From Saposhnikovia divaricata (lineage: Eukaryota > Streptophyta > Magnoliopsida > Apiales > Apiaceae): DNA of 64,000 nucleotides. Below the pieces are notes generated by a model. It saw only the letters and a program-made list of their open reading frames with translations, was not told the DNA's origin and did no database searches. The position numbers and the translations under genes are program-made. The stretch spans positions 9,972,001 through 10,036,000 of the forward strand of contig CM071595.1 in NCBI GenBank assembly GCA_036435485.1, written 5' to 3'. Below are positions 46,501-57,186 of the stretch, in pieces; position 1 is the first letter of the stretch, and each line of letters opens with the position of its first letter.

Positions 46501-48403
46501 GTAATTACTATATTTAATTTAGAATTGTTAATTAGTCATGGTTAATATAATAGGCTAATAATCGTAAATAAGGAAAACTTTTAATATAATATGTTTAGTC
46601 TAAAATTATGAATGATCTCTAATTGGTCCTAAAACAATTTAAATTTTCTGATTGGCTAACTATATCCAACTGTAATCTGATTGATTTTAATTTTATACTA
46701 ATTTATTATAATTATTTTTTAAAATTAAAAAATATGTATTATTTGGATATGTAAAATCAAGTAACTACTTTATTAAAATTAAAATTGTTAGCTAATTATG
46801 GTTAATATAATAAGATAAGAATGCTAAATAAAGAAAACTTTTAATATAATAAAAGATTTATTAATTAATTTCATTAACAAATTTTGAATAAATATATTTT
46901 CGAGTTTTCAAAAAAATCGAGTTTTTGAAGATATGAATTTATCGAAGTTATTTAAAATATGGTTCAAATCCGATTTTGAAGTGTTGGTTTATATTTATTA
47001 AATAAATAATTTTATTAACAAATTTTGAATAAATATATTTTTGAGCTTTTAAGACAATCGAGTCTTTGAAGGTATGAATTTTACCCAAGTTTTTTAAATC
47101 TGATTTCAAATTCAATTTTTCAGATTTCTAGTTGAGTTAGATAATATTTATTTAAAAAAATTAATTGTTAGAAAATTCTATTTATAGTGTATGATAGTCT
47201 TTGAAGGTATGGATTTTATCCAAGTTATTTCAAATCCAATTTTTCAGATTCATATTAGATTATAATTATTTAAAAAAATTAATTGTACAACATGTATTAT
47301 GAAAAATCTATTTATAGTGTATGATAATATGATTGTGATTGATTTTATATTAAAAGAGTGGTTGATTAATGAATGATTAATTATGAAATTTAATTTAATA
47401 TATATAATAGTATATCGTGATTGATTTCAAATTAATTTTTTTGATTTTTAGTAAATATTTTTTGATTTAAAAATATGTATTTATGGATATGTCAAATAAA
47501 ATCATTATTGTATTTAAATTATAGAAGTGTTAACTAACCATAGTTAATGAAGTAGGGTGAGAATGTAAATAAGGAAATTCTTAAAATAACATGATTGATC
47601 TAAAATTAGGAATGCGTTGTGATTTGAAGATATGAATTTTATCCAAGTTATTTAAAATATGATTCAAATCCGATTGTAGTGTTGGTTTATATTTATTAAA
47701 TAATTAATTTTATTAACAAATTTTGAATAAATATATGTTTGAGCTTTTAAAACAATCGAGACTTTGAAGGTATGGATTTTATCCAAATTGTTTCAAATCT
47801 GATTTTTCAGAATTCTAGTTGAGTTAGATTATAATTATTTAAAAAAATTTAATTATACAACATGTATTATGAAAATCTATTTATAGTGTATGGTCTTTGA
47901 AGGTATGGATTTTATCCAAGTTATTTCAAATCCGATTTTTCAGATCTATAGTTGAGTTAGATTATAATTATTTAAAAAATTTTAATTGTACAACATGTAT
48001 TATGAAAATCTATTTATAGTTTATGCTAGTATATGATTGTTATTGATTTAATATTAAAAGAGTGGTTTATTAATGAATGATTAATTATGAAATTTAATTT
48101 AAATTATATATTAGTATATTGTGATTGATTTCTAATTAGAAACTGTGATTTTTTAGTAAATAGTTTTTGATTTAAAAATATGTATTTATGGATATGTTAA
48201 ATAAAATTATTATTGTATTTAAATTATAGAAGTGTTAACTAATCATAGTTAATGAAGTAGGGTGCGAATGTAAATAAGGAAAATTGTTAATATAACATGA
48301 TTGGTCTAAAATTTAGGAATGCGTTTTGATTGGTTCTAAAATAATTCATAGTTTTTTGATTGGTTAACTGATATGTGGTAGACTCAGGTATTATAATAAA
48401 GGA
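43524..48403 (-). mobile_element. Non-autonomous Helitron, 4880 bp
   Basis: The minus strand starts A|TCCTTTATTATAATACCTGAG at 48403. It ends with stem GTGC-GTA-GCAC, GGGTATAACA and CTAG (43527-43524), then T, so the insertion is between A and T. No Rep/helicase ORF is found in 4.9 kb of very AT-rich DNA; scattered short ORFs are noise. A 0.7-kb tandem duplication lies near the 5' end. Confidence 0.75.
46925..48340. repeat. Tandem duplication of about 0.7 kb within the Helitron
   Basis: Copy 1 starts GAAGATATGAATTTATC near 46927 and copy 2 starts GAAGATATGAATTTTATCC near 47622. Collinear landmarks (TCTTTGAAGGTATGGATTTT, TACAACATGTATTATGAAAA, ATAGAAGTGTTAACTAA) recur about 695-705 bases apart. 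The copies have diverged by substitutions and small indels. Confidence 0.85.
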
Positions 48404-49212
48404 TATACAACTTCGGGCTCAATTAATATTTAAAAAGTATCTATAGATTACCAATAGGGTAAAGAGTATCTAAAGCACAATAGAGAAGTTCTCTATTAGT
48501 GCGGATTAAAATATGATAAATTAATTATTATTTGAACACCCCAACTGCATGGATGTTAAATTCATACAAAAATACGTGAATGTACAAATTTTCGTGTAAA
48601 AGCTAGATGTGTTAATACAATGAACCTAACACGTCTATTTATACTAAAATATTTACAAAGAAGCAATAATTACAAAGATTTTTAATTGATTTACACCAAT
48701 CCTTGTGACAAATTGCTTGCTCAGCTTTCCTTTATTAGATGATTCTTGTTTGATTTCTCACGATTCTGTTGACTCATGACGATGTGGCTCGAGATCTTGA
48801 CTTAAATGCATTATTCTCCAATATTTGACCAAATCATGAAAATCTTCTCAATATCTGCACAATCAATAAAACCACACAACCAAGCATAAAAAGGGAAAAT
48901 AAAATGTTAACTAATAAAAATAATACACTATTATTATACAAACAAAATGACTTATCAGAAATGTTATGCTTAACTTTTTGTTGTTTCTCTTCTATGGAAT
49001 CGCTTGTGCGATATGACATACTTACTAGTTCTCTTCTTTGAAATAGATTCTTTTCTTGTAATGGGATTTTCGTATCTTTGCACTACTTTATTTCGAATAA
49101 CTGGGTGACATTGTTAAGAAAAGCCCATGCAACAATCCTTTTCTTCTAATGCTAATTGTCTAAAAAGTACATAAAATACATATCATTCTTATTTTATGTT
49201 ACAAGAAACCAT
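48404..49212. other. Intergenic DNA with a near-perfect 28-bp palindrome
   Basis: At 48475-48502 GCAC-AATAGAGAA-G-TTCTCTATT-A-GTGC forms arms with one unpaired A. The rest carries no recognisable gene. Confidence 0.5.
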
Positions 49213-49217
49213 CAAGA

Positions 49218-49656
49218 TGTTAGATCTAAATAAATAACCACGGATCATCTTATGTGATATTATCATGGTTACACGATAAAACTGTAGTACGAAAACGTAC
49301 CTGATTCCATGACAGTAGATATAAATACGGATTATGGGACTTGATCTTCCACAGACTTGATTCGCCTCTAGCCGTATCTCTCTCTGACTGATGGGAATAG
49401 AGGAGTAGAGGTTGTGAATTAGCCTTGGGGACCAAGACCCTATTATGTTCTTTATATAGTAGTCTAATTAGACCCCATTAACCCTAATCAGATTACTATT
49501 GGGTATTACACATTACAAAGCCCATACCGAATAAGATGTTATTGGACTCTTTATTTAAGACCACTTAATTAGTCCAAATATATAATAAACATTAAATATA
49601 ATTGTCTTTAATTTGTAAGCCCATAATTATTATTAGATTATAAAAATAATCTAACA
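49218..49656 (-). repeat. Copia 3' LTR, 439 bp
   Basis: On the plus strand it starts TGTTAGATCTAAATAAATAACC and ends AATAATCTAACA; it is a direct repeat of 52203-52641. Confidence 0.93.
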
Positions 49657-50333
49657 ATCTCCCACTTGGGCTACAAATTGTTCCAAACAACAATTACATT
49701 CAATAACCATAAGTGTGCACAAAATTGTTTATTCTTTAGAAAACATCTTCCTTAGTCAATCTGGTCCATCTCATATATAAACATGGAACCAAAGCGACCT
49801 TCGTCACATTGTCGTAACTCGATCCTCAATGATCACCATATAAATATATTCAATGACATAGATCAAGTATGGATGTGTAACTGGAAATTACATGCAATGT
49901 GATCTCAATCATGCCTATTTCCAATTGGTCCTTAATACCTTAATGAGATCAATCTTTATTCTTTCAAACTTTATGTCAAAAACCACAATTGAAAGAGATA
50001 AGCTCATATAGAGTAATAGAGAGATATAAATAAAATAACTTTATTCTGCAGAATACTCAAAAACACAAATATCACCATAGTGTCAATAAAAAACTGAGTA
50101 CCTAATATAAGAACAAAACAAAAAAAACTTCCACTAAAACTGAATATTCTCCAATGAGACAACACCCATATGAGCAGTATGCCCAAAAAAAACTTTATGG
50201 TGTCAAAGATTTAGTAAGTGGGTCTGCTAGCGTAGAATTTGTTCTTATGTACTCAATAGACACTAATTGATATTGCATTCTCTCTATAATGACTTGATAT
50301 TTAATGTCTATCTGTTTAGACATAAAAAAAAAC

Positions 50334-50747
50334 TTAACCAGAAGTAGATTTTCTTGTATCTACACAACCAACATAATCAGAATCAAAATACATAATGATC
50401 TCCAAATTTTTCAAATTCTGATAAACGAGCATGTAATATTTTGTTCCTTGCAAGTACCTTATAACCCATTTAATTACAATCCAATGATCCATTCTAGGGT
50501 TACTCGAATATCTGCTTAACATACCCACAGCGAATGCCAAAACCGGTAGGGTACTAAACTTGACCATACATAAAACTCCCACTGAACTTATTACATAGCC
50601 ACAAGTGCCATTATTGTCTTTACTGGATCTACTAAGTGGCACTTTCTCTTGAGTTTGTTGAGTTTGCTCTTCTTGAGCATCATCTTGATTTTGAGTAGGA
50701 AACTTTATAGGTATATCCACATTGTTATCTTGAACTACACGAGGCAA
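50334..50747 (-). pseudogene. Copia pol remnant (linker plus RNase H)
   Basis: The ORF opens with an acidic Gln-rich linker of the kind found between integrase and RT (PRVVQDNNVDIPI, QDDAQEEQTQQTQEK). It then jumps to GYVISSVGVLCMVKFSTLPVLAFAVGMLSRY and YFDSDYVGCVDTRKSTSG, the conserved Copia RNase H region. All RT catalytic motifs are missing between them, so an internal deletion joins the two parts. Confidence 0.8.
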
Positions 50748-50821
50748 AGAAACTAATTCTTCCTCAAAGACAACATTCCTGACTTTATATCTTCCCCCTC
50801 AAACTCAACATCCTCAAGAAA

Positions 50822-51026
50822 TCTAGAGCAATAAGCGATTAGAACGCTCCCACTTCTCAAAGTTCAATTTCTCAGTATTAGAACTTTCATCCGTAAGAGA
50901 AGGAGGTTGTTCTTTCCTTATAGCATAGTCTAAATCCATGCAGCCGAGAACTAACAAAACGTTCTCTTTCTAGCTCTTAAAGTTTGTACCATTAAGCACA
51001 GGAATGGAGTTCATGTTGGCAGTTAT
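50822..51026 (-). pseudogene. Copia gag N-terminal remnant
   Basis: The minus strand encodes MNSIPVLNGTNFKS, a TAG (50972-50970) where tryptophan is usual, then KENVLLVLGCMDLDYAIRKE and NTEKLNFEKWERSNRLLL. This is the common gag start of plant Copia elements. It breaks off at a second stop. Confidence 0.75.
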
Positions 51027-51170
51027 ATTAGCAGCAGATGTATTAACTAGCAATTTAGAACAAAAAAAAATATAAGCTCGAATAATATAAAAATTCATGT
51101 CATATGCATACATAATAGCACACAAAAAAAACATGAATTTAAATACTATAGTGTGTGTGGGCCCATTCAA

Positions 51171-52187
51171 ACAAGATACCTAGCACAACATTAATATTTA
51201 GTCTTTGGACAGAAATATTAACTTGCAAGTGGTACTCTTCATGCAGAAATCAAATATTAATAATAAATTCGGTCAAGCAATAACCTTCCTTTGGGCCGGT
51301 TTATTACTCACATGAAAAATTTATAATTATTACATATTTATCCCCGCACGTACATTTATTATTTGGCCATCACATAATCTTCCTTTGGGCCGATTATTAT
51401 AACGCATAAATAATAAACATACACATCCTAATATTTCAAAATAAATAAATCTACACATAAATATCACTTTGGCAATATTTTGCTTCAACTTACTTATTCA
51501 CGAAATAAAAGGACGAAAAATAAATGATTATTATTTTTCAAAAAAAAAATGTGCCCAAATCCGTATTATTGTAAATAAAATTTAAATTTATCCAAAAATC
51601 CAAAAACACTATGGGGAACTTATTTTATATTTACAATCACAATTGAATAAAATAAAATCATATGATTCCATGCGACCAAGCAAGGTTACAGACTTACAGA
51701 CCAATTATGGAGTGAACATAAAAAAATTTATTCACGCATGAAGCATGTTTTAACATGATGTATACAAATTGACAATAATTTAATCCATCAGTATATGTAT
51801 CATGTCAATTAATGCAAAATAGTCCAAGGCCTTGTAAACAAATAACACACTTAAATATACGTACATATAGACAGAAGCATGATCTGATTATAGTAATTGG
51901 TATATGTCAAAAAACCGCATGATATTAACTCAACATCGGACACATACTTTTGTAATCGAAAAACGATAACAAAACAACCATATTATGCATGTTAATCTTA
52001 AGAATGAATAATTGAACATGTATAATATGTACAATACTTTCAGTCGCATGTATAACAATCAATCAATCAGAATCTTAAAAAAAAAATATGAGCCTCGAAA
52101 CAAGAACCGAGAACGATATATAATCATACGCGATTGTATAACAATCATATAATAATATGATCAACCCTAATAATTCAACATAAGATA
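51171..52187. other. Non-coding leader of the Copia element
   Basis: This lies between the gag remnant and primer site. It contains two CTTCCTTTGGGCCG motifs (about 51285 and 51380), a short direct repeat. No coding signal is visible. Confidence 0.5.
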
Positions 52188-52202
52188 GGCTCGGATACCA
52201 AT

Positions 52203-52641
52203 TGTTAGATCTAAATAAATAACCACGGATCATCTTATGTGATATTATCATGGTTACACGATAAAACTGTAGTACGAAAACGTACCTGATTCCATGACAG
52301 TAGATATAAATACGGATTATGGGACTTGATCTTCCACAGACTTGATTCGCCTCTAGCCGTATCTCTCTCTGACTGATGGGAATAGAGGAGTAGAGGTTGT
52401 GAATTAGCCTTGGGGACCAAGACCCTATTATGTTCTTTATATAGTAGTCTAATTAGACCCCATTAACCCTAATCAGATTACTATTGGGTATTACACATTA
52501 CAAAGCCCATACCGAATAAGATGTTATTGGACTCTTTATTTAAGACCACTTAATTAGTCCAAATATATAATAAACATTAAATATAATTGTCTTTAATTTG
52601 TAAGCCCATAATTATTATTAGATTATAAAAATAATCTAACA
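52203..52641 (-). repeat. Copia 5' LTR, 439 bp
   Basis: Identical by eye to 49218-49656; the 61-codon chance ORF inside it is the same in both. Confidence 0.93.
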
Positions 52642-52646
52642 CAAGA

Positions 52647-53246
52647 AACTTTAGTTCATTATTCTGATGCAATCTCGCTGTCTTGGTGATTCAAGTCTAA
52701 TATTTGAAAAATTAACTGTACTATATGAAAAGTATTTTTTTTAAAAAAAAGAATCTTTTAAAACAAGCTCCTGTCTCAATAAAACATTATCTTTTAATAT
52801 TTGTGTACAATGACGCCATGAAATAGATGAAATAAATCAAGAAATATCCTGTCTCAATTTATTTTTTCCAACGGAAAAAAAAGGATAACTTTGTTACTCT
52901 TATTACCAAGGTGGTCAGTTACATAACTTTGCCAAACAGGCCCTATGTTTAGGACATTCTTCAAATGGAGGACAAATGGATATCTCATATTAACTTAGGG
53001 ATTTGCAGTACCTACAACTTCTTTACGGACAACAGAGAAAATTAAGATTTCAGCTTTGAACTCAGATATTTCAATTTACGAAGCTTTTTTAATACCTGTT
53101 TAATATTTGTCAGAAGATGAAGACCTGACACATTGTTGACATAAATTAACATGATTCATATTTAAATGATAAAAAAAAATTTGGAAGAGAATTGTGCAAC
53201 CAGATATCTTTGGATGAGGAAGCAGGAGCTGTACAGATGTTTCAAC
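52647..53246. other. Intergenic DNA with a possible MITE end
   Basis: GCCAAACAGGCCC near 52932 resembles the terminus of the GCCTGTTTGG MITE family in reverse, but the rest is not recognisable. No gene is visible. Confidence 0.35.
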
Positions 53247-53835
53247 TATATAAGAGTTCGCTGCAACACATGTTTCATTTGCCATTTCGGTGAAATAGTG
53301 ACCCAGGCTAGACCAGCAAATACTTCTTAATGGCGGTATGATTGTATATTTTTTGAGCGAGAGTGGTCTTACCAAGATCTCCCATTCCACAAATAGTGAT
53401 CCGCGGGTAACAGCTATCACTTTCATCCACTAGATGTCCCACCAAGCGATCAACATCTCCCTGAAATCCAACAAATATATCTGGTTCAACAGTAGTGAAA
53501 GTCTGAAATCGCTTTCGCATTCCCAGTGGTCCATGAGTTGAATCTGATGATTCAGGAATTTCTAATGTTGAATTGATATTATAATCTCGAAAGCAATTGA
53601 AAAGATGAGACATCTTTCTTTGAATATCTTTAATCTTGCTTGAAAATGTCCTTGTCATCCACTGCATTTTATCATCATCCATTCTTGAATCAGCATTTCT
53701 TAAGAATGTCTTCATCCGCATGAGCTCGGCTACGACTTGTTCAATTCCATCTTTCAATCTATGCAGAACTTGAGCATCTTCACTCAACAATTCAGTGAGC
53801 CTTCCGACAACAACCGACACAACTGCTTCAGCCAT
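53247..53835 (-). pseudogene. CNL resistance gene fragment (third copy)
   Basis: It starts MAEAVVSVVVGRLTELLSED at 53835, clearly related to genes A and B. About 45 residues of the coiled coil are missing after MDDDKM. NB-ARC begins FVGFQGDVDRLVGHLVDE, and the P-loop reads GMGDLGKTT with aspartate for a conserved glycine. A small deletion after AIKKY shifts frame; the AWVTISPKWQ-like segment continues in another frame to about 53247, then homology ends. No NB-ARC beyond the P-loop and no LRR remains. It is a relic of an older or more diverged family member. Confidence 0.85.
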
Positions 53836-54380
53836 TTAGAAACCAAGAACAAATGCAGTTGAGATGTAGTTGAAATGTGAATCCGATATTTAGTTTTCGA
53901 ATATGCATGTCAAACAAGCGTAGCATTTTATATTTGATAATTTGAGCCAGTATTTTAAATTTTGGCCATAAATTTAATTTTGCCATATAAAAAACTTTCA
54001 CCCCCACTTCTTCTTTACTTCGAACTCCAAGTTTCCTCACCATAAAACCTCAAGAATTATCTGTAATTTAAAATACACTTCCTTACCTAAGAAATTATGC
54101 TCTGATATTTTCAACTAGAAGGATTTTGTATTTTTTTTACTTATTTTACTTCTTTGCATGTAAATTTTGATGGGCTAAGCTGTTTTTTCCTCTTCCCCTT
54201 GATCACGATATGAAAACCTATTTTACTTCCACAGCTCTACTGACATTAACCCATGTTTGTGAATCAGTTCATGCACTTCTTGAAATCAAGTCATACATAT
54301 AGAAGGAAGCTTCAGTTTTTTAATGGTGTATTTTGATCCCCTGTTTTATAGAAGTAGTAATAGAATATAGCTAGTTCTTG
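53836..54380. promoter_or_regulatory. Divergent interval between CNL fragment and kinase pseudogene
   Basis: The two relics are transcribed away from each other, so both 5' flanks lie here. No specific motif is claimed. Confidence 0.35.
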
Positions 54381-56425
54381 ATGGCAAACTCTTGTTTTAA
54401 TCCATTTCGGCTTCGTAAATCGCGGAGCAGACCATTATCATTCCAGTCATCCTCTAAACTCAACTTGAGCAATGACATGCAAAACATGGAGAGAAGGAGA
54501 TTTGATAGTGTGGAGTCATGCATGGTCAATGATTCTAGATTCTGAGAATGTTGAGACTTGGGAAGTTTCGAAAGATGATCAGGAAGAATGGACAGCTGAT
54601 CTTTCTCAGTTGTTAATTGGAAATAAATTTGCTTCTGGTGCTCATAGTCGGATTTACCGGGGAATTTACAAGCAAAGGGCAGTTGCTGTAAAGATGGTAA
54701 GAATTCCAACGCATAAGGAGGATAGAAGAGTGTTTCTTGAGCAGCAATTCAAATCAGAAGTTGATTTGCTTTCGCGTCTATATCATCCCAATATAGTGCA
54801 GGTCAGATTTGGATTTGATTCTTTATAATATGTACAAGTATGTGAAATGTTTTATATTGCAAGTTCTTGCCTTCTAGGATTCAAGTACATGAGGTATTGA
54901 CTTGCCCTTTTTTATCTACAGTTCATTGCAGCTTGTAAGAAGCCTCCTGTGTATTGTATCATTACAGAATACATGTCTCAAGGAACTCTACGTATGTACC
55001 TCAACAAAAAAGAGCCATACTCCCTTTCAACCGAAACTATTTTGAGGTTAGCCCTGGACATCTCCAGAGGGATGGAATATCTTCATGCACAAGGGGTGAT
55101 CCACAGAGATCTCAAATCTAATAACTTGCTTCTAAATGACGAGATGCATGTTAAGGTGGCAGATTTTGGTACATCATGTCTTGAAACACAATCCCAGGAG
55201 TCAAAAGGTAACATGGGAACTTATCGCTGGATGGCTCCGGAGATGACAAAAGAGAAGCGTTATACTCGTAAAGTCGATGTGTACAGTTTTGGGATTGTGT
55301 TGTGGGAGCTCACAACATCTTTGCTTCCTTTTCAGGGAATGACCCCTGTGCAGGCTGCATTCGCTGTTGCAGAGAAGGTTACCTAAGTTTAAAATGAAAT
55401 ATTTCACACTTTTCATTGAGTAATATACATGGTCTCATTTGAGATGAATTTCTCCAGTCCTTTAGCTTTTCATTTTTGTCTACCTGCTGAATCGTTACAC
55501 CAGTCCTTTAACATTGCTAATTGTTTTTGTTCATGCATCTAGATAAGGTAATCAAAAAGGTTAATTACTTTGCAGTAAGTCGGGAAATATTTATCTTAGA
55601 TTGCATTTGAATATTAAGTTTTTAAATTGCTCTAGGAACCTCTGTAAAATATTTAGCCTTTGAATAAAAGCATTGATCGATTTCCACTATTTTGAGGTGC
55701 ATGACTCTAGAATAGATTAATTTCTCAACAGGTATTGACTTACTGAGCTGAACCATTTGATCTATTGGCTTCACCTATGTTTTCATACTTCCAGTACAAC
55801 TAGTCAAGGGCGGATCTAGTAAGGGGCACGTGTTCCCCCTAAAACAAAAATTTACGTTTTTTCACCATTGAATTTTCTGAAAATAGATGAAAGCGCCCCC
55901 ACAAAATTTTAAAAAATGAGGGCGTCTCCGCAAAATTTACTCGGTGCCCCCCTAAAAATAATTTTCTGGATCCACTCCTGCAACTAATTAGCTTCAGACA
56001 TTCTGTTCACTTCTTGGTCATCTATTTATTCTACTACTCGCTACTTTTCTCTACTAGGATGACTATCCATTATATATGCATCTTTCTTTGAATTTAGTGT
56101 TGCGTCCCACAAATCCAAAAGAAATCATGATGCCTAATACTAAGTTTCCACTTGACAAAACGAGCGACCACCAATACCAGCAAGTTGTCAACCTGCTCTT
56201 GCAACGTTTTATCACCTTATAAAACGTTGCTAGGCTGCAAATCCGGCCAAACGCCCTGATTTTAGCTACATTGTTTCTGCTCTGGAGAAACACGACGAAT
56301 GTGTCAAGGAAGGACTTCCTCTTACTCTCCACTTGGGACTCAACAGCGGAAACGCTACTCTTGAACGCTTAATGGGCTGCGTCTTCTTAAGCTCCTCTTC
56401 TTCGTCAATACCTGTACATTCCTGA
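54381..56425 (+). pseudogene. Raf-like (HT1-type) Ser/Thr/Tyr kinase gene, inactivated
   Basis: Exon 1 (54381-54801) starts MANSCFNPFRLRKSRSRPL. A 4-base duplication (CATG, about 54517-54524) shifts frame before ILDSENVETWEV. The kinase domain then opens FASGAHSRIYRG and VAVKMV. Exon 2 (54922-55377) has FIAACKKPPVYCIITEYMS, catalytic HRDLKSNN, DFG, GTYRWMAPEM and VDVYSFGIVLWEL. Exon 3 (about 56159-56425) begins NERPPIPASCQPALA, has a 9-base insertion (TFY), a TAG at 56231-56233 for the tryptophan of KRCW, then NPAKRPDF and the tail SSSSIPVHS. The exon 3 acceptor looks lost (GACAAAAC before it). These kinases act in plant signalling; this copy cannot make the full protein. Confidence 0.85.
55805..55980. 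mobile_element. hAT-type MITE, 176 bp, in kinase intron 2
   Basis: The ends CAAGGGCGGATCTAG and CTGGATCCACTCCTG are inverted (12 of 15 match). It is flanked by CAACTAGT (55797-55804) and CAACTAAT (55981-55988), an 8-bp target duplication with one change, as hAT elements make. Confidence 0.8.
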
Positions 56426-57186
56426 CTTGGACAACCTAAGCATCAGATACTAGAATGTCCTTTACTACTCAGTCACTGTTACAGATTAATCCAGCAAAAC
56501 TTGAGTAATTCACTGTTATATATTTGTTGTTGTAGTGAGTAACTTTAGGAATATATTCAAACTCTGGATGATCCGATCACAGCAACCTATCTTGAGTGAA
56601 AAGATTGTAATCTCGACATGCTGGTTTCAAAGTAGGATTTTTCTAATGTTTGCCCAAGAGTACACAATAATAAGGTACTTTTTTATTGATTTATTTTCAT
56701 TAATAATAATGATGCATCTCAAACAATCGAGAGATTGTGGCAAACCAAGTAATCCATCTCTACTCTAATCACTCAACACGAAGGCAAAGTGCCAACAATC
56801 GAGAGATTGTGGCGACGATTGTAAAATTACCTGGACATTTGGTCAAACACGTCGTGACTTGCCCTTGGCGCATGCCTGAATAGTGTAAGGAACACGGGAA
56901 AAGACATGTTACACCCATGTTCAACCTATGGTAGATTGTCTTTGACGGTTTGATTTAGAGGAGCGTAAGAGATTACGAAGTGACGCTGTGTAGTGTAGTG
57001 GTGCTGCAATGGGTATATGGTATACATACAGCCCGATACAAGTGTCTAGGAGATAACGGAAGGGTTAACGCTGTTATTAAATGGCTGACGTGGAATAAAA
57101 TGATTCACGGAAGGGTATGTTGTAGTATTAGATATATAATAATCGATAGATGTTCATTTCAGGCCCAAAAGCAATTCAATACATCA
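56426..57186. other. 3' flank of the kinase relic and intergenic DNA
   Basis: AACAATCGAGAGATTGTGGC occurs twice (about 56722 and 56797), a 20-bp direct repeat 75 bases apart that contains a short palindrome. No gene is supported. Confidence 0.4.

Larger units (their letters stand above)
49218..52641 (-). mobile_element. Defective Copia-type LTR retrotransposon with identical-looking LTRs
   Basis: LTRs 49218-49656 and 52203-52641 are each 439 bp and I see no difference between them. The target duplication CAAGA is at 49213-49217 and 52642-52646. On the minus strand the primer site TTGGTATCCGAGCC (52201-52188) sits next to the 5' LTR, resembling the initiator-Met tRNA site. The purine tract AAGTGGGAGATTG precedes the 3' LTR. 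The interior (2.5 kb) keeps only a gag start and a piece around the RT/RNase H end, so it is non-autonomous though young. Confidence 0.92.

Noticed and set aside
49250..49435. 61-codon ORF repeated exactly at 52235-52420
   Set aside because: Both copies are inside the Copia LTRs, so the repeat is due to LTR identity, not to a gene family.
56063..56332. 89-codon minus-strand ORF
   Set aside because: The plus strand here encodes the third exon of the kinase relic; the ORF is its antisense.
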